Origin: Epiperipatus broadwayi
Taxonomy: Eukaryota; Onychophora; Udeonychophora; Euonychophora; Peripatidae
Length of the DNA stretch: 64,000 bases
Direction of reading: 5' to 3'
NCBI GenBank assembly: GCA_028023455.1
Contig: JAQFVV010000953.1
Span: 1-64,000 of the forward strand
Each line of letters begins with the position of its first letter. Position 1 is the stretch's first letter. The notes under the pieces are model-generated. The model did no database searches, was not told where the DNA came from, and saw nothing but the letters and a program-made list of their open reading frames with translations. This document shows, in pieces, positions 47,261 through 58,555 of this stretch. The translations under genes and the position numbers were made by a program.

Positions 47261-49397
47261 TACTATTTATATTAATTAACATAATAAATATTAATTGGAT
47301 TTTCAAACATTAGTAATTATAAAAAAAAAAGTAAATTAAGAACATAATTTTCATCTCATCATCTTTTATTACTCAGAATATTATAAGTAAGCCACTGTTG
47401 CATTTAAAAAAATTAACAAGTAATAAAACGAATAAGAAATCAATAATATATAAAAAATTGTATAGGAATGTAGATATTAATGCTAAGAGCTGATTAACTA
47501 ATTTAATTTTAACTATTTTTTAAAAATGTTTATGTAATGTAAAATTCATTAACTTTTTTGATTTATTATATGTTATTTCACAATTATTCCTTATTTTTAA
47601 TTATTCCGCCAATCAAAGCTACTCCATAAACTCTTCTAATAATATTATTTTAGAGAACGAGAAAAATAAATTATCAGAAAATAGATGAAACTTTCATTAG
47701 CAAAGTAACCCTCTCAATAAAAAAATTAAATGCACATACACAAAGAACATTATATAAAACACAAAGTAAAATTCATATTTTCTTTTTCAAATTTAAATGT
47801 AATTTCGTGTGCGGGTTAACTTATAGATCAAATATAAAATGAAGAAGATTACAAATAACAGTTTTTTTTCTTAAGAGGTTTTAACAAGAAAGAACTGATT
47901 ACACCACCAAGGCAGATAGATAGTTATTTAGCTAAGCATTGATATAATCTAAGATTTTCTAATATTATTTGAACCACAACATAAATTTCATTTTTAGTTT
48001 TATTCTCTCTGTTTCTTAAACTTTGAAATTCAAATTAGGTTTGGATGTCATTTGGACAGCTATCCCCAACATTTGATTGGCTGTTGGTTAAGTATTATAA
48101 TGAGCGCTAGAGACTTGACAGTATATTGATTTTTTTTCAATTTTCAACTATCTGCGCTTCACAAATTAAAATATTATTTACATACTTTACTGCTTGCTAT
48201 GTATTCCAAAAACTACTTTGTAATAAATCATAGAATTTCGCATTGTTCATTTATGATTTAGACTCAGTGAGTTAATTGTGAAGATATTTAAAGCTTCAAG
48301 CTTTCATACCTAAATGCTTATGACTGGCTTAGATATATAGAAAGAAAAGTAGAGAAAAGGGTGGCTGCCCTTCTCTCATAAAATCTTTGTTGTGTGTTTA
48401 GGTTTGGATGTCATTTGGACAGCTATCCCTGACATCTGATTGGCTGTCGGTAAAGTATTATAACGAGCACTAGATATTTGGCAGTATCTCGATTTATTTC
48501 AATTTTCTATACATTTTTGTATAAAAAATTGTTAAATTCCATTCTTTTTATAATAACATAGTTTCATATATCAACACTAGAATATCTTTTACAGCAAACT
48601 ATAGGAAAAATTATAAATAAATTATAAATATATATTCATAAATAATATGACACTTAAAAAAAAATCTAATAGTTTTATTCTCAGAAGTTCATAAAAAGTT
48701 TGAATGCCAAAATATCAGAAATATCAGGACTGGAGTCAATTCAAGGATTTTAGGACAGGGTAACATGACCCTGATAAAGCCGTTTTCATGATTTTTTAAT
48801 CTTAATTTCTATTGGATTCTTTTTAAATAAATATTTTAACACATTTTAATTTTTGCTTAAACAAATAAAATCAATAACTTATAATTTTTTTTTTTTTCAT
48901 AATTTGTAATTTTGATATAAAACTTATTTTTTCTTACATAGAGATGTTCTTATAGTATAAACTCATATTGTAATATTTTCCCCATTTGTAGTCTTGTTGA
49001 AATTTGCATTAAATAAATAAAAATACTAAAGATTAAAACAGACTCATTTAAATTAAATAGTTTTTTTTATTATTATTACCATTATTGATGTAAAATATTA
49101 TTATTAAATAAAATAATTGAAAGTGGAACTTCACAACATATATTTTATTTTTAAAAATTGGCTTTACATTACAGTTAATGGCTTAAGTATCTACTATCAC
49201 AAATACTTTTGTTTCTTTTGATTTTAACATTGAATGTAATTTATTATCACTTACTTTAAAAATTCTAAATTTCTATTAAAAAAGGGTATAATATTTTCTT
49301 ATTATATTTTGTTTCTACTTAGCTTTTTTATTAAAATTTGTAATACAATAATGTTATCTTGTTCTGCATCAATGATTTTAAATCTCATAAGTAAAAC
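47261..49397. other. AT-rich non-coding DNA with one direct repeat
   Basis: No gene. It contains the 115-bp direct repeat described separately. Confidence 0.5.
48035..48512. repeat. 115-bp direct repeats flanking 246 bp
   Basis: 48035-48151 and 48398-48512 both begin TTAGGTTTGGATGTCATTTG and share GGACAGCTATCCC, GATTGGCTG, AAGTATTATAA and GAGC-CTAGA. They are about 85-90% similar by eye. They could be the ends of a small element with direct terminal repeats, or two copies of a dispersed repeat. Confidence 0.75.
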
Positions 49398-49822
49398 TTT
49401 TCGATCTTTTCTTGTTAATCCCAACATGCATCTCTTCATATTTCTTTGAGTGGTTTGAAGTCTCTGTATTGGTCTTCTATTAAGTGTCCAAATCTCAGAT
49501 CCATAAGTAAGAACTGATAAAATACATTTATTAATACCTCAATTTCAAACACATAGGCATATTTCCTCATTGAAGTATTAAAAAAATTAAAAGACTGAAG
49601 TGGAGTTGGGCTGGACATATTGCTAGAAGAGATGATAATAGATGGACAATTGAAATCTTAAACTGGATTCCAAGAAATTTTAAAAGACCCAGAAAGAGAC
49701 CACATATGAGATGGATGGATAAAGTAAAAAAGTGTGCAGGAGTGATGTGAAGAAGAGAAGCTAATGGATTGAACTTGGAGAGACTTCATCCTGCAGTGTA
49801 TTGATAATGGTTGATGATGATG
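49398..49822. mobile_element. 5'-inverted (twin-primed) LINE copy
   Basis: The left part (49398-49565) is LINE sequence on the minus strand matching 51388-51545. The right part (49566-49822) is the same LINE on the plus strand matching about 51590-51832 and ending GGTTGATGATGATG. About 45 bp of the source are missing at the inversion point. A 9-bp target duplication, AAGTAAAAC, flanks the whole (49389-49397, 49823-49831). This is the classical outcome of twin priming during target-primed reverse transcription. Confidence 0.88.
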
Positions 49823-50044
49823 AAGTAAAACGCTATTAATTAAAATTGGAGAAGAGCTTTCTATTGCTTTTCCTATCAACATTGTTTTTGGGGGAAATAT
49901 TTGTTTGATATATAATATCATTCATCAACTTTTTGGTATAACATATTTGCTATCAAGTTTTCTTACCAGTATATTGCTTCTTGATTTGATCTCTGACTTA
50001 ACAATACTTAAAATCAGTTAATAGCTGATAGAAAAAAGCAGCAA

Positions 50045-50572
50045 TTGACCAATAAAATTTCTACTGAGACTAGAGAATTTATGAAGAAAAGAAGGAATAT
50101 GAAGATATACAAAAATGATGCATTAAAAAGGATTGAATATCTCAAATTTTGTAAAATGGTGTGGAAAAGAGTTGAAAATGATATAAGAAAGTATAACTGT
50201 GAACTAGCAAGAAAAACTGTAGAAGGAAATAAAAGTCTCAAGAATGTAAAACAACATTTTGGTATTGGTAGGAAATTTATATCTGCAATAAGAAAAAAAG
50301 ATGGAATTATTACTAAAAAGAGAGATGATATCATGAAATGGGTAGAAGACTTTTATCAAGCATTATATAGTAATAAAGAACAAATATCTTCTATATCTAT
50401 TACATCTTCCGAATTGCCCAGAATTTTAAATGAAGAAGTGAGATATGCAATTACATGTACGAAGAAAAGAAAGGCCCCTGGTAATGATGGCATTATAATT
50501 GATATATTAAAAGAAGCAGGTGAAGAAATAGAATTTTTTTTTAGCAAAGTTATATACCAAATGTCTAAATGA
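50045..50572 (+). pseudogene. RTE-like LINE ORF, region before RT
   Basis: A 175-codon frame. It includes the basic linker KISTETREFMKKRR and, near its end, the block EEVRYAITCTKKRKAPGNDGI, the conserved K-x-PG-DGI entry to the RT domain. It ends at a stop near 50570 and continues in another frame, so the protein is broken. Confidence 0.85.
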
Positions 50573-50727
50573 TAAAGATGTACCAGATGATTGGAAGAAT
50601 GCAGTAACAATATTAATATTTAAAAAAATATGATAAAGAAGATATTAGAAATTACAGACCTATCAGACTTTTATCAGTTTTATACAAAATTTTTAGCAAG
50701 ATAATTACAATTCATCTACAGAGAACA

Positions 50728-51447
50728 TTGGATTTCCACCAACCAAGAGAACAAGCTGGATTTAAAAGTGGTTTTAGTACAGTAGATCATATCCAGGTAT
50801 TGAAAGAAGTTATAGAAAGGACAAATGAATATGAGTTGCCATTATGTTTTGGATTTGTAGATTATGAAAAGTCATTTGATTCTATAAACATTTCTTCAGT
50901 GATTAAAGCATTGGATCATCAAGGTGTAGATCCAGGATATTGTCATATTTTAAATAATATTTATAAAAATGCAACAGCAACAATTAAATTACATAATTAT
51001 ACTGGGAAAGTCAACATTGAGAAAAGTGTAAGACAAGGTGACTCCATATCTCCAAAACTTTTTACAGCAGTGCTGCAAGAAGTATTTTGTGGATTAAAAT
51101 GGGAAACTAAAGGAGTGAAAGTAAATGGAGATTATTTAAGTCATTTAGATTTTGCAGATGATGTAGTTATTTTTGCAAATAATGCTTTAGAGCTGCAGGA
51201 AATGTTGCAGCAGTTGCTCAAAATTAAAATAAAGATTGATTATGATGGATTGGAAGAAGTCAGCAGTTACAAATATCTTGGTCAGATTATTAATACAGAT
51301 GGAAACATAATAGATGAAATTAATCATAGAATTAAACATGGTTGGAGTGCTTTTGGTAGAAATAACTTTATATTAAAAGGAAATATGCCTATGTGTTTGA
51401 AAAGGAAGGTTTTTAACAAATGTGTTTTGCCAATTCTTACTTATTGA
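50728..51447 (+). pseudogene. RTE-like LINE reverse transcriptase
   Basis: A 239-codon frame with REQAGFKSGFSTVDH, GFVDYEKSFDSI (motif A), SVRQGDSISPKLF (motif B), LDFADDVVIFA (motif C), SYKYLGQII, and the CVLPILTY block. About 20 residues between motif C and the YLG block, which related elements have, are missing, so there is an internal deletion. It ends at TGA where relatives have Gly/Ala (LTY*SETWTL). The catalytic triad is intact but the ORF is not. Confidence 0.88.
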
Positions 51448-51842
51448 TCTGAGACTTGGACACTTAATAGAAGAGCAGTACAAAGACTTCAGACCACTCA
51501 AAGAAGTATGGAGAGATGCATGCTAGGAGTAACAAGAAGAGATTGAAAATGCAATGTATGGGTAAGAGAACAAACAGGTGTTACTGATCTCATTGAAAAA
51601 ATTAAAAGATTAAAGTGGAGTTGAGCTGGACATATTGCTAGAAGAGATGATAATAGATGGACAATTCCAAGAGATTGTAAAAGACCCAGAAAGAAACCAC
51701 GTGTGAGATGGATGGATGAGATGAAAAAGTATGTGCAGGGGTGATGTGGAGAAGAGAAGCTAAAGATCAGAGAAGATGGATTGAACTTGGAGAGATCTTC
51801 ATCCTCCAGGGGATTGATAATGGTTGATGATGAATACTTTTT

Positions 51843-51975
51843 TACTCCTTTCTCTGCCCTGTGCAGTTTAATGCAGCACTACAGCAACTGACTTGGTATC
51901 GGTAGGTCCAAGGTCTGGTGTTCAAACTGCTTATAAACTCTTGAGCAATAAAGTCATTAGCCTTATTATTATTAC
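51843..51975 (+). mobile_element. Possible tRNA-derived SINE with (TTA)n tail
   Basis: The stretch CACTACAGCAACTGACTTGG, then TATCGGTAGGTCC and GGTGTTCAAACTGC, resembles a tRNA anticodon arm and B box (GGTTCAAA). It is followed by a short body and a TTATTATTATTA tail. It begins just after the LINE at 50010-51832. The A box is poor and no target duplication was found. Confidence 0.4.
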
Positions 51976-52432
51976 TCTTTTCATTTGAGATTTTTTTAAA
52001 ATTATATGACTTCTACCATTTTTATTTATTCTGGTTTGATTGGAAATATGGCCTATAATCAGGTTATTGACTTAATGAACAAAAATTTCCATCAGTTTTT
52101 AGCAGATAATTATAGCTTCAAGGGAGATTTCTGGAATTGAAAATTTTTTTTATTATAATTTTAGTTAAGAAAAATCTTGATAGAAGATTTGTTTTGTGAA
52201 TTAATTATTTTTTTATATATTAGCTAAAGCAATAAGTTGGTAATATAAAGGCAGTTAATTATAAGAAATTTTTAGGTTATATGTTGAATATTTTGTAATT
52301 TTTAAAAAAAATACCTATTAACTTATTTTTCTGAATAATAATATACTTTACATTTGAGCATGTGTTAAGGGACATATTACATTCAAAAATGTGTTTTAAA
52401 TAGAACAATCAAAGACATTAAAAAAAGCATCC

Positions 52433-52498
52433 CCACGGAAGAAAAACCCGGGCCAGCTGCTTAGAAGACAGCTATGCTATCCGCTAGGCCACCAACAC
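52433..52498 (-). repeat. tRNA-like relic (Arg-like, TCT in loop)
   Basis: On the minus strand: GGTGGCCTAGCGGATAGC (good A box, TGGCCTAGCGG), then an anticodon-like arm with CTTCTAA loop, then CCCGGGTTTTTCTTCC, a degraded B box, and a T7 run that could end Pol III transcription. The damaged B box and T-arm argue against a working tRNA. A SINE head or tRNA pseudogene is likelier. Confidence 0.5.
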
Positions 52499-55007
52499 TG
52501 ACTTTTCTTTTTTCTTTTTATCTTGAAAGCAAGTTTTTGCAAAAAAAAATGTTTTAAATATTTTCTGTTGTCAAGTAGATTTGCTAAGTGTTAACAACAA
52601 TCTACAGAATTGTTTTTAGAATGCTAATTCCATGCTATCTAAACTTTTGATGCTTAACGAGAAATTGATGTAAATAATTTTTTTTTTGATATTGACAGAA
52701 TTCTTGATGTTAATAAATTCAATTGCATTAAAAAAATTACGAAATATTTAAAAAAGAAAGGGATAAAATAATCGTAAAATTAACATGATCAACTATGAAA
52801 AATAATTATAAGTGATCAGACACCAAAAAGATATTTAGACATAATATTGCTTTTACCATAAACATCTCTTCAAATAATGATAATTAGAGACTTTAATTTA
52901 CAATATATAGGAAAGTAAAATAACAATCTTAAATAGTTCATTGCATGATAAAGATTTTTCAATGTAAATATTAAAAAATATGAAAGGAATAGTTATTTGG
53001 TGAGAGATTAAGAGGATGGGAGGAGGGGGGACCTAATTTACTCAATGCTAAAAAATATCTTGATATTTATTGCATACTAATAATAAGTGTCTAGCTGAAT
53101 TACTTATAACCAGCTATCTAAAAATACCTGAAATCTACTTGGAAACTATTTGGTTATATTAAGATCATTTATCATTACTCAGGACTTGAAGCCAGAATAT
53201 AGACCAATGCAGTAATCAATATATCATAAAAAACAATATGATTGCTACATATTACACTGAAATACTTTTCATGATGCTAGCAGGTCACTTAATTCATAAA
53301 AATATAATTCATTCTTCTAGATAGATCTATTTCATTACTCAAATGTCTCACCCATATCTACAAATAAATAATTTCTACTACTCTTTTACATTATTAGAAA
53401 CACAATGTATATTGTTTACAAGCAAATGTTATGCCATAAGTTAAGTAATAAATAAAATTACATCGATGGTTTTATTTCAAAGAGTGAGAAAAAAAATTAT
53501 AGTCTTCTATACTCTCTGTGATTTGCTATGCGATAGATTCAGGACTTAAAGATTTCTCACTTGACTTCCAAGTAAAAAATTATATCTGATATTTGTCGCT
53601 TAACCTCTGAACAATTTACAGTATGATTTATTACGATTTATATTATATATCTTTTTTTTTAATAGCAAAATAATTTACATATCATTTAATAATTGCTATT
53701 ATTAAAAATAATTAGTATAAAATTGAACATTAAATATCAGATAACAAGTTTCCTCTCAGTTATTTAAATTGTTGGGTTTTTTTTTTTTAAAAAAAGTTTT
53801 TTCAGGACGGAATCATAAGCTATTTTCATAAATAACTCAACTGTTCATATTATTTCCCTACGTTAATGGGAGAGAAAAAAGGAAGGAAAGACAACAGTTT
53901 CATGTATTTTAATGATAAAATTTAAAAATAAATCATTTCAATTAAATATTTTTTCTCCTATAAATATATTTCAGTTTTTGTTATATATATTTTTTGTCTT
54001 GTAAAATTGTGCTTAATTTTTATAGTTGTAAATTTATACTTATAGATAAGATTATTTATCATGTAGACGTTTTCTTTCAGAAAATTGTAATAAAATCTTG
54101 ACATAAATGTGATTGCGAATGATATTACTGCAAAGATAAAATTGAATTTTGTTTCATTTAATTACTGATTGTAGTAAAAGGGAAGTTAATTATTAAATAC
54201 ACTACAAAGGTGCAATTTCTTCACTACTAACCAAGCAGATGCATCTGGTTACATAACCTTAGATCCTTTCACTCAATTGTTATGTCTATGTGCAACAATT
54301 CTAAATAAGGCTAATATAAGCTTTACCCATACAAATATAGGGAGATGAACCCAAATGATTATTGAAAAAGAAAAATATCTGATATAATATTTCGATCACA
54401 GATAGAAGGATACTTAAAAAAATCTGAATTAATTTTCACTTTCTCTTTTCATTAATTTTATTTAAATTGCCACACAAAAAAAAAAAAGGTTTTTTTTTTT
54501 TAGAGAATATATATATATAAAGAAAGGGAGATTTATGAAAAGAATATATGAAACAGATTCTCAAAATAATCCTAACAGTTATTACATTAACATTAAATTT
54601 TTGACATTTTAACATAGAAATAGCGATGCATAACAGTATTTTTTTTAAATCTATAAAACTCATGAACTTACTAAACTTAACTATAATTTAGTAATAGTTT
54701 TAAAAGTTTGAGAGAAGAACAGAACAAATTACCCGTCATGACTTTAGAATGGAAATATTGATAATTTCGGATTAGTTTAATCATCCATGTTAAAAACTGT
54801 TCATTGTTCAATGCGATGACTGCATTTATTAAAGATGAAAAAATAATATATAGTGGTTGGAAATCAATGATTACTAAGAAAGACTGATGGGTATTATGAA
54901 GAAATATGTCTAAAAGCATGAATCTTAGCAGAATAAATCATGATGAGATTCAGATCGATCTAAACACTTTAATATCTACAAAATAACCCATTGTATGTAT
55001 TACAAGC
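52499..55007. other. AT-rich non-coding DNA
   Basis: No supported gene. Open frames at 54436-54663 and 54677-54919 are random in composition. Confidence 0.5.
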
Positions 55008-55567
55008 TGTGGTGTCACAGACAAGTTGGTTTAGGATTTCTTGAAATTTATTATGTAAATAGTATTGTAAAATTAAAGGGATTCATAAATAAGTATAGAA
55101 TTGTATGACTAAATAATATTAGAAGTGTATAACGAAATAATATTGGAATTATTTAATGTAAGATGTCATGTAGAAAATAATCATATATGGTTTGAAGGTT
55201 TAAGTAAAATTTACTTTCAAAATGCCTCACCTTATAAAGTGAAATTGGGGATAAATCAAAGCCCATAGGGACTAGTGAAGAGCTCAGTTAGCAGATCATA
55301 TAAGGAGAGGTATTTATAGAATGAGCAATGTTTTGTTGAACTCCAGAAGTTAGGTATATAAGTGGGATGTAAAGGGAGAATCGTAGTAGTAAAAATTTAG
55401 AGACTACAGTGGCCCTAATGGGAAGACCTATGATACTCAACTTTAAAGGAGTGCTTTACTGACATATGTAAGTTATGTATGTAATTGAATTTTGCTGGAA
55501 ATTAAAGTAATATTTTAACTTACACAAATCTGTCTAAATTTCTCATTTATTTGATGCATACATGTCA
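55008..55567 (+). mobile_element. Probable solo LTR
   Basis: A 560-bp segment beginning TGTGGTGTCA and ending ACATGTCA, bounded by the 5-bp direct repeat CAAGC (55003-55007, 55568-55572). It contains a TATA-like GGTATATAAG near 55352 and an ATTAAA near 55502, in LTR-like order. No internal retroelement sequence adjoins it, so it would be a recombined solo LTR. It is not similar to the LTRs at 57605-58179. Confidence 0.6.
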
Positions 55568-55916
55568 CAAGCAATATATTTATAGCCTAGATACCATTTC
55601 AAAACTAGTCTTTCTGATGTACAAGCTGAAACAAAACTAGTGGTGAGGGATATCAGGAACATAAAATATGGACAATGGGTTTTTGAAATTATATCATATG
55701 ATCAGATAAATTATCATTTATGATTTTTTCAATGACTAAAAGAAGTTATGCTGGAAAGCCTCAAAAAAATCTAGCAATTCAGACTGGTTTCTCTAACTGA
55801 GCAACATGCTGTGAAACTAGAGTAATTTGAACAGCCATTTTTGAATATTTTTTCCTGAAATTGAAGTTTTTTTTTTTTGAGAAATGGCTGAAATTGATCA
55901 TGAAGAACGTTTGACT

Positions 55917-56022
55917 TGCATTGGTGGTTGAGAGGTCAGCGCGACAGCCTTGCACTTGCAGACAGTTGCCCGGGTTGCGGGTTCGCGTCCCGGCCGATGC
56001 TATGACACTTAAAAAAAAAAAA
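55917..56022 (+). mobile_element. Short tRNA-derived SINE
   Basis: The tRNA-like head has an A box TGGTTGAGAGG and an excellent B box GGTTCGCGTCC. After about 90 bp comes an A14-type tail (56011-56024). A 14-bp imperfect target duplication, AAGAACGTTTGACT / AAGAACGTTTAACT, lies at 55903-55916 and 56023-56036. The putative anticodon loop contains TGC. Its high GC stands out locally, and the near-perfect duplication points to recent insertion. Confidence 0.82.
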
Positions 56023-56036
56023 AAGAACGTTTAACT

Positions 56037-57599
56037 CTCAGTTCAATAGTCTCATTATTAGCTAAACTGTGAGAAACATGTAATGGGGCAAACTAATTTC
56101 TGGAAATCAGTTATTAAAATATTATTCAATATTACTCCATTGATTTATCATATAACTGATCTTTTTTTGATTTAATTTAATTTTACTATTAATTTTGGTC
56201 CAATTAGAGAATACGGTTAGTCTTGATCTCATAGAATATTAACAAAAAAATTTCCATCTCTTCAGCTGATTTATATAAATAAAAGTGTAGCGATTTCTAA
56301 CATAATAAAGATGTATTTATTGAAAGGTAATTGTTGCAAATAGAAAATATGTAAAGTTAATTTGTGAAATAAATAGTATATATTCAAATGTCAGAACAGT
56401 AAATATAGTAGTACGGTTCAAAATATTGTATTTGTTATATGCAGCACCAAAAATAATTCGTTTTTCTATCTCTTTGCCTCATTTAATGGACGCTTTGTTT
56501 TTCATACTTTATAAAATATTTATTTTCCGAACGAACAGTATGACGTAACGCATTTAACACTTTATTTCATGTATCAATCAACGTATTATTCAGTAAATTA
56601 TTTAAATTCATTTCTTCATATATAAATTCTGAATATTAAAATTATAAGCCAATTGGGCAATAGACAAATGAGAAAATCTATAATTTATTAGAGCAAACTT
56701 AAAATGGTTAAATTGTTTTGAATTACGAATGATTATTTAAAAACCAAAACTTTTAAATTGCACTGTTTTTTTTAATTTTGAAAATTGAGCTTCTAACAAA
56801 ATCAAGCTTTAAAAATTATTAAAAAACTTGGGAAGGTTATAATTAATTTCTTTCGTTAATTTTTTTTTTAATGTTTTTGAATCCGAAAAGGCAGAAACAT
56901 ACGTTGTTAACCAAACTCCAAATCGTTGATTTAATAGACTGATACACTATCATTACACCAAGAGATCTATGACAGTATACCGCCTGTTTCAAAAATTAAT
57001 TTTGGTGTGATGCATGATGTATAATATCAAATTACCACAAACAAATATTTCTTCATATTGTAAAATTTAAGTGAATCTGGAGAAAAATTTTCAGGATACA
57101 AACAAGCTTAGAATTTTTCTTTGGGTCTATAGCTAAATTAGTTTAATGTATTAGTTGATAAATGAACGTGTAATTACTATTAACAAAAACATAAACAATC
57201 CATTATTCGTAGATGATCAGATTAATGTGTATATGCAGTCTGTAAAAACAAAAAACAGAGATAAAATATGAAGGGATTTCACCTTTATACATTCACATGG
57301 AACTTAGACAGATTTGAAGATAAGTCATATGAGTGAAGTGTTTAGGATATACAATGACTATCAAACAAGCAAAAATAAAATAAAATTTACTTTTTTGTAA
57401 CTTAATATATCCTATATGTAATTTATATATGTGTGCAGTATGGCAAATAATGTTATAATCATAGGGTTTTTTTATAATGACTTCATCAATTACATTTGGT
57501 TAGTTATTCTGGGAGGAGGGGCTATTTGGAAGTAATTATAAATAAAACATATATAATAAACCTCTATTAAAATTGTCTCTTATAAAACAAAATAATAAC
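56037..57599. other. AT-rich non-coding DNA
   Basis: No supported gene or repeat. Confidence 0.5.
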
Positions 57600-57604
57600 A
57601 TAAA

Positions 57605-58179
57605 TGCTATGTTCGGAGTCTAATTACATACAGCAACTTATTCTGTTTTTGCGAACATGTACTAGCATATATAGTTTTAAAGAAAAGAACTCTCAGAGTG
57701 ACAGTCAGGTTAAACTATTTAATAACAATTTGGAAAAGGTTACAGAGTATAATTAGTTACAACGAATTATGGTAATCAAAAAGTATACAAAATTTTACAT
57801 AAGTAATTTTACCGTACTTTTATCTGTGCCATTAGGCTTACTAATAAATAATAATATAGACCGAGTTGGCCTTTAAAGTTGCCTAGATCCCTCCTTTGTA
57901 CCTTCAGCGGGGATTCACTGGGTAAGAAAAGCCAGTCCAGGTCCTTCTTCTGATTTAGAGTGTCCGATCTTCAGCACCAGATATCTTTTATAGTTAGTTC
58001 CCCTTCCAGACTGTGAGCATAGGATTCTGTGGACATTCTCCCCCATTGGTCATTTATATCCATAACTATTCCTATTGGTTTGCAGTGCTACATGCTCAAT
58101 CCGGTTTAATATTCATGCTCGATCTGAGCAAGTCTATACAACTTGTGTGCACGTGATTTGATTAGCGCAGCACACAGCA
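57605..58179 (-). repeat. 3' LTR
   Basis: 575 bp, plus-strand reading TGCTATGTTC...CACACAGCA, i.e. TG...CA ended on either strand. Apart from 57618 it reads identically to 62500-63060 plus 63561-63574. Confidence 0.95.
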
Positions 58180-58196
58180 CTATCCCCCACTACTCC
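58180..58196 (-). promoter_or_regulatory. Polypurine tract (second-strand primer)
   Basis: On the minus strand AGTAGTGGGGGATAG lies immediately before the 3' LTR, in the position used to prime plus-strand DNA synthesis. It is mostly purine with two T interruptions. Confidence 0.6.
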
Positions 58197-58555
58197 TGAG
58201 AAAAGCCTGCTTCTCTGGAGTCACACATATTCTTTTAATAGTCTATTTCTTCATTCAATAGTAATTATCGAATTCGTTTTTTGGCTTTCAGTATCACTTA
58301 GTAAACTACTATTATTGCTTATTTTACAAATGTTCTTTAATAAATAACACAATTCCCATGCGGCCACAATCCCGTTATTTAATTATTCCGAGTTGCATCA
58401 GACAAAACGGTTCCGTAATAATAAAACTTATGTATATAGTCAAAATTTGCATGCGTAGTTCATTTAAAATTTAAAACAAATAAAACAAACAAATGCTTAC
58501 TCTAGAGTTAATTTTAAGCATGCCATTCTACTGCTGGTTTGTTACCATTTATTAA

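Larger units (their letters stand above)
50010..51832 (+). mobile_element. 5'-truncated RTE-like LINE
   Basis: Plus-strand copy lacking the endonuclease. It begins just before LTNKISTETREFMKKRR, continues through the RT, and ends GGTTGATGATG. A 7-bp repeat, AATACTT, flanks it (50003-50009, 51833-51839) and fits a target duplication. The tail is a short GAT-type repeat instead of poly-A, consistent with RTE-type elements. Confidence 0.85.

Noticed and set aside
57951-57990. TCTTCAG in the LTR as a minus-strand hammerhead core
   Set aside because: No GAAA with a stem II follows at the right distance. The same test failed for CTGANGA-like words near 9930, 25995, 38584 and 56268.
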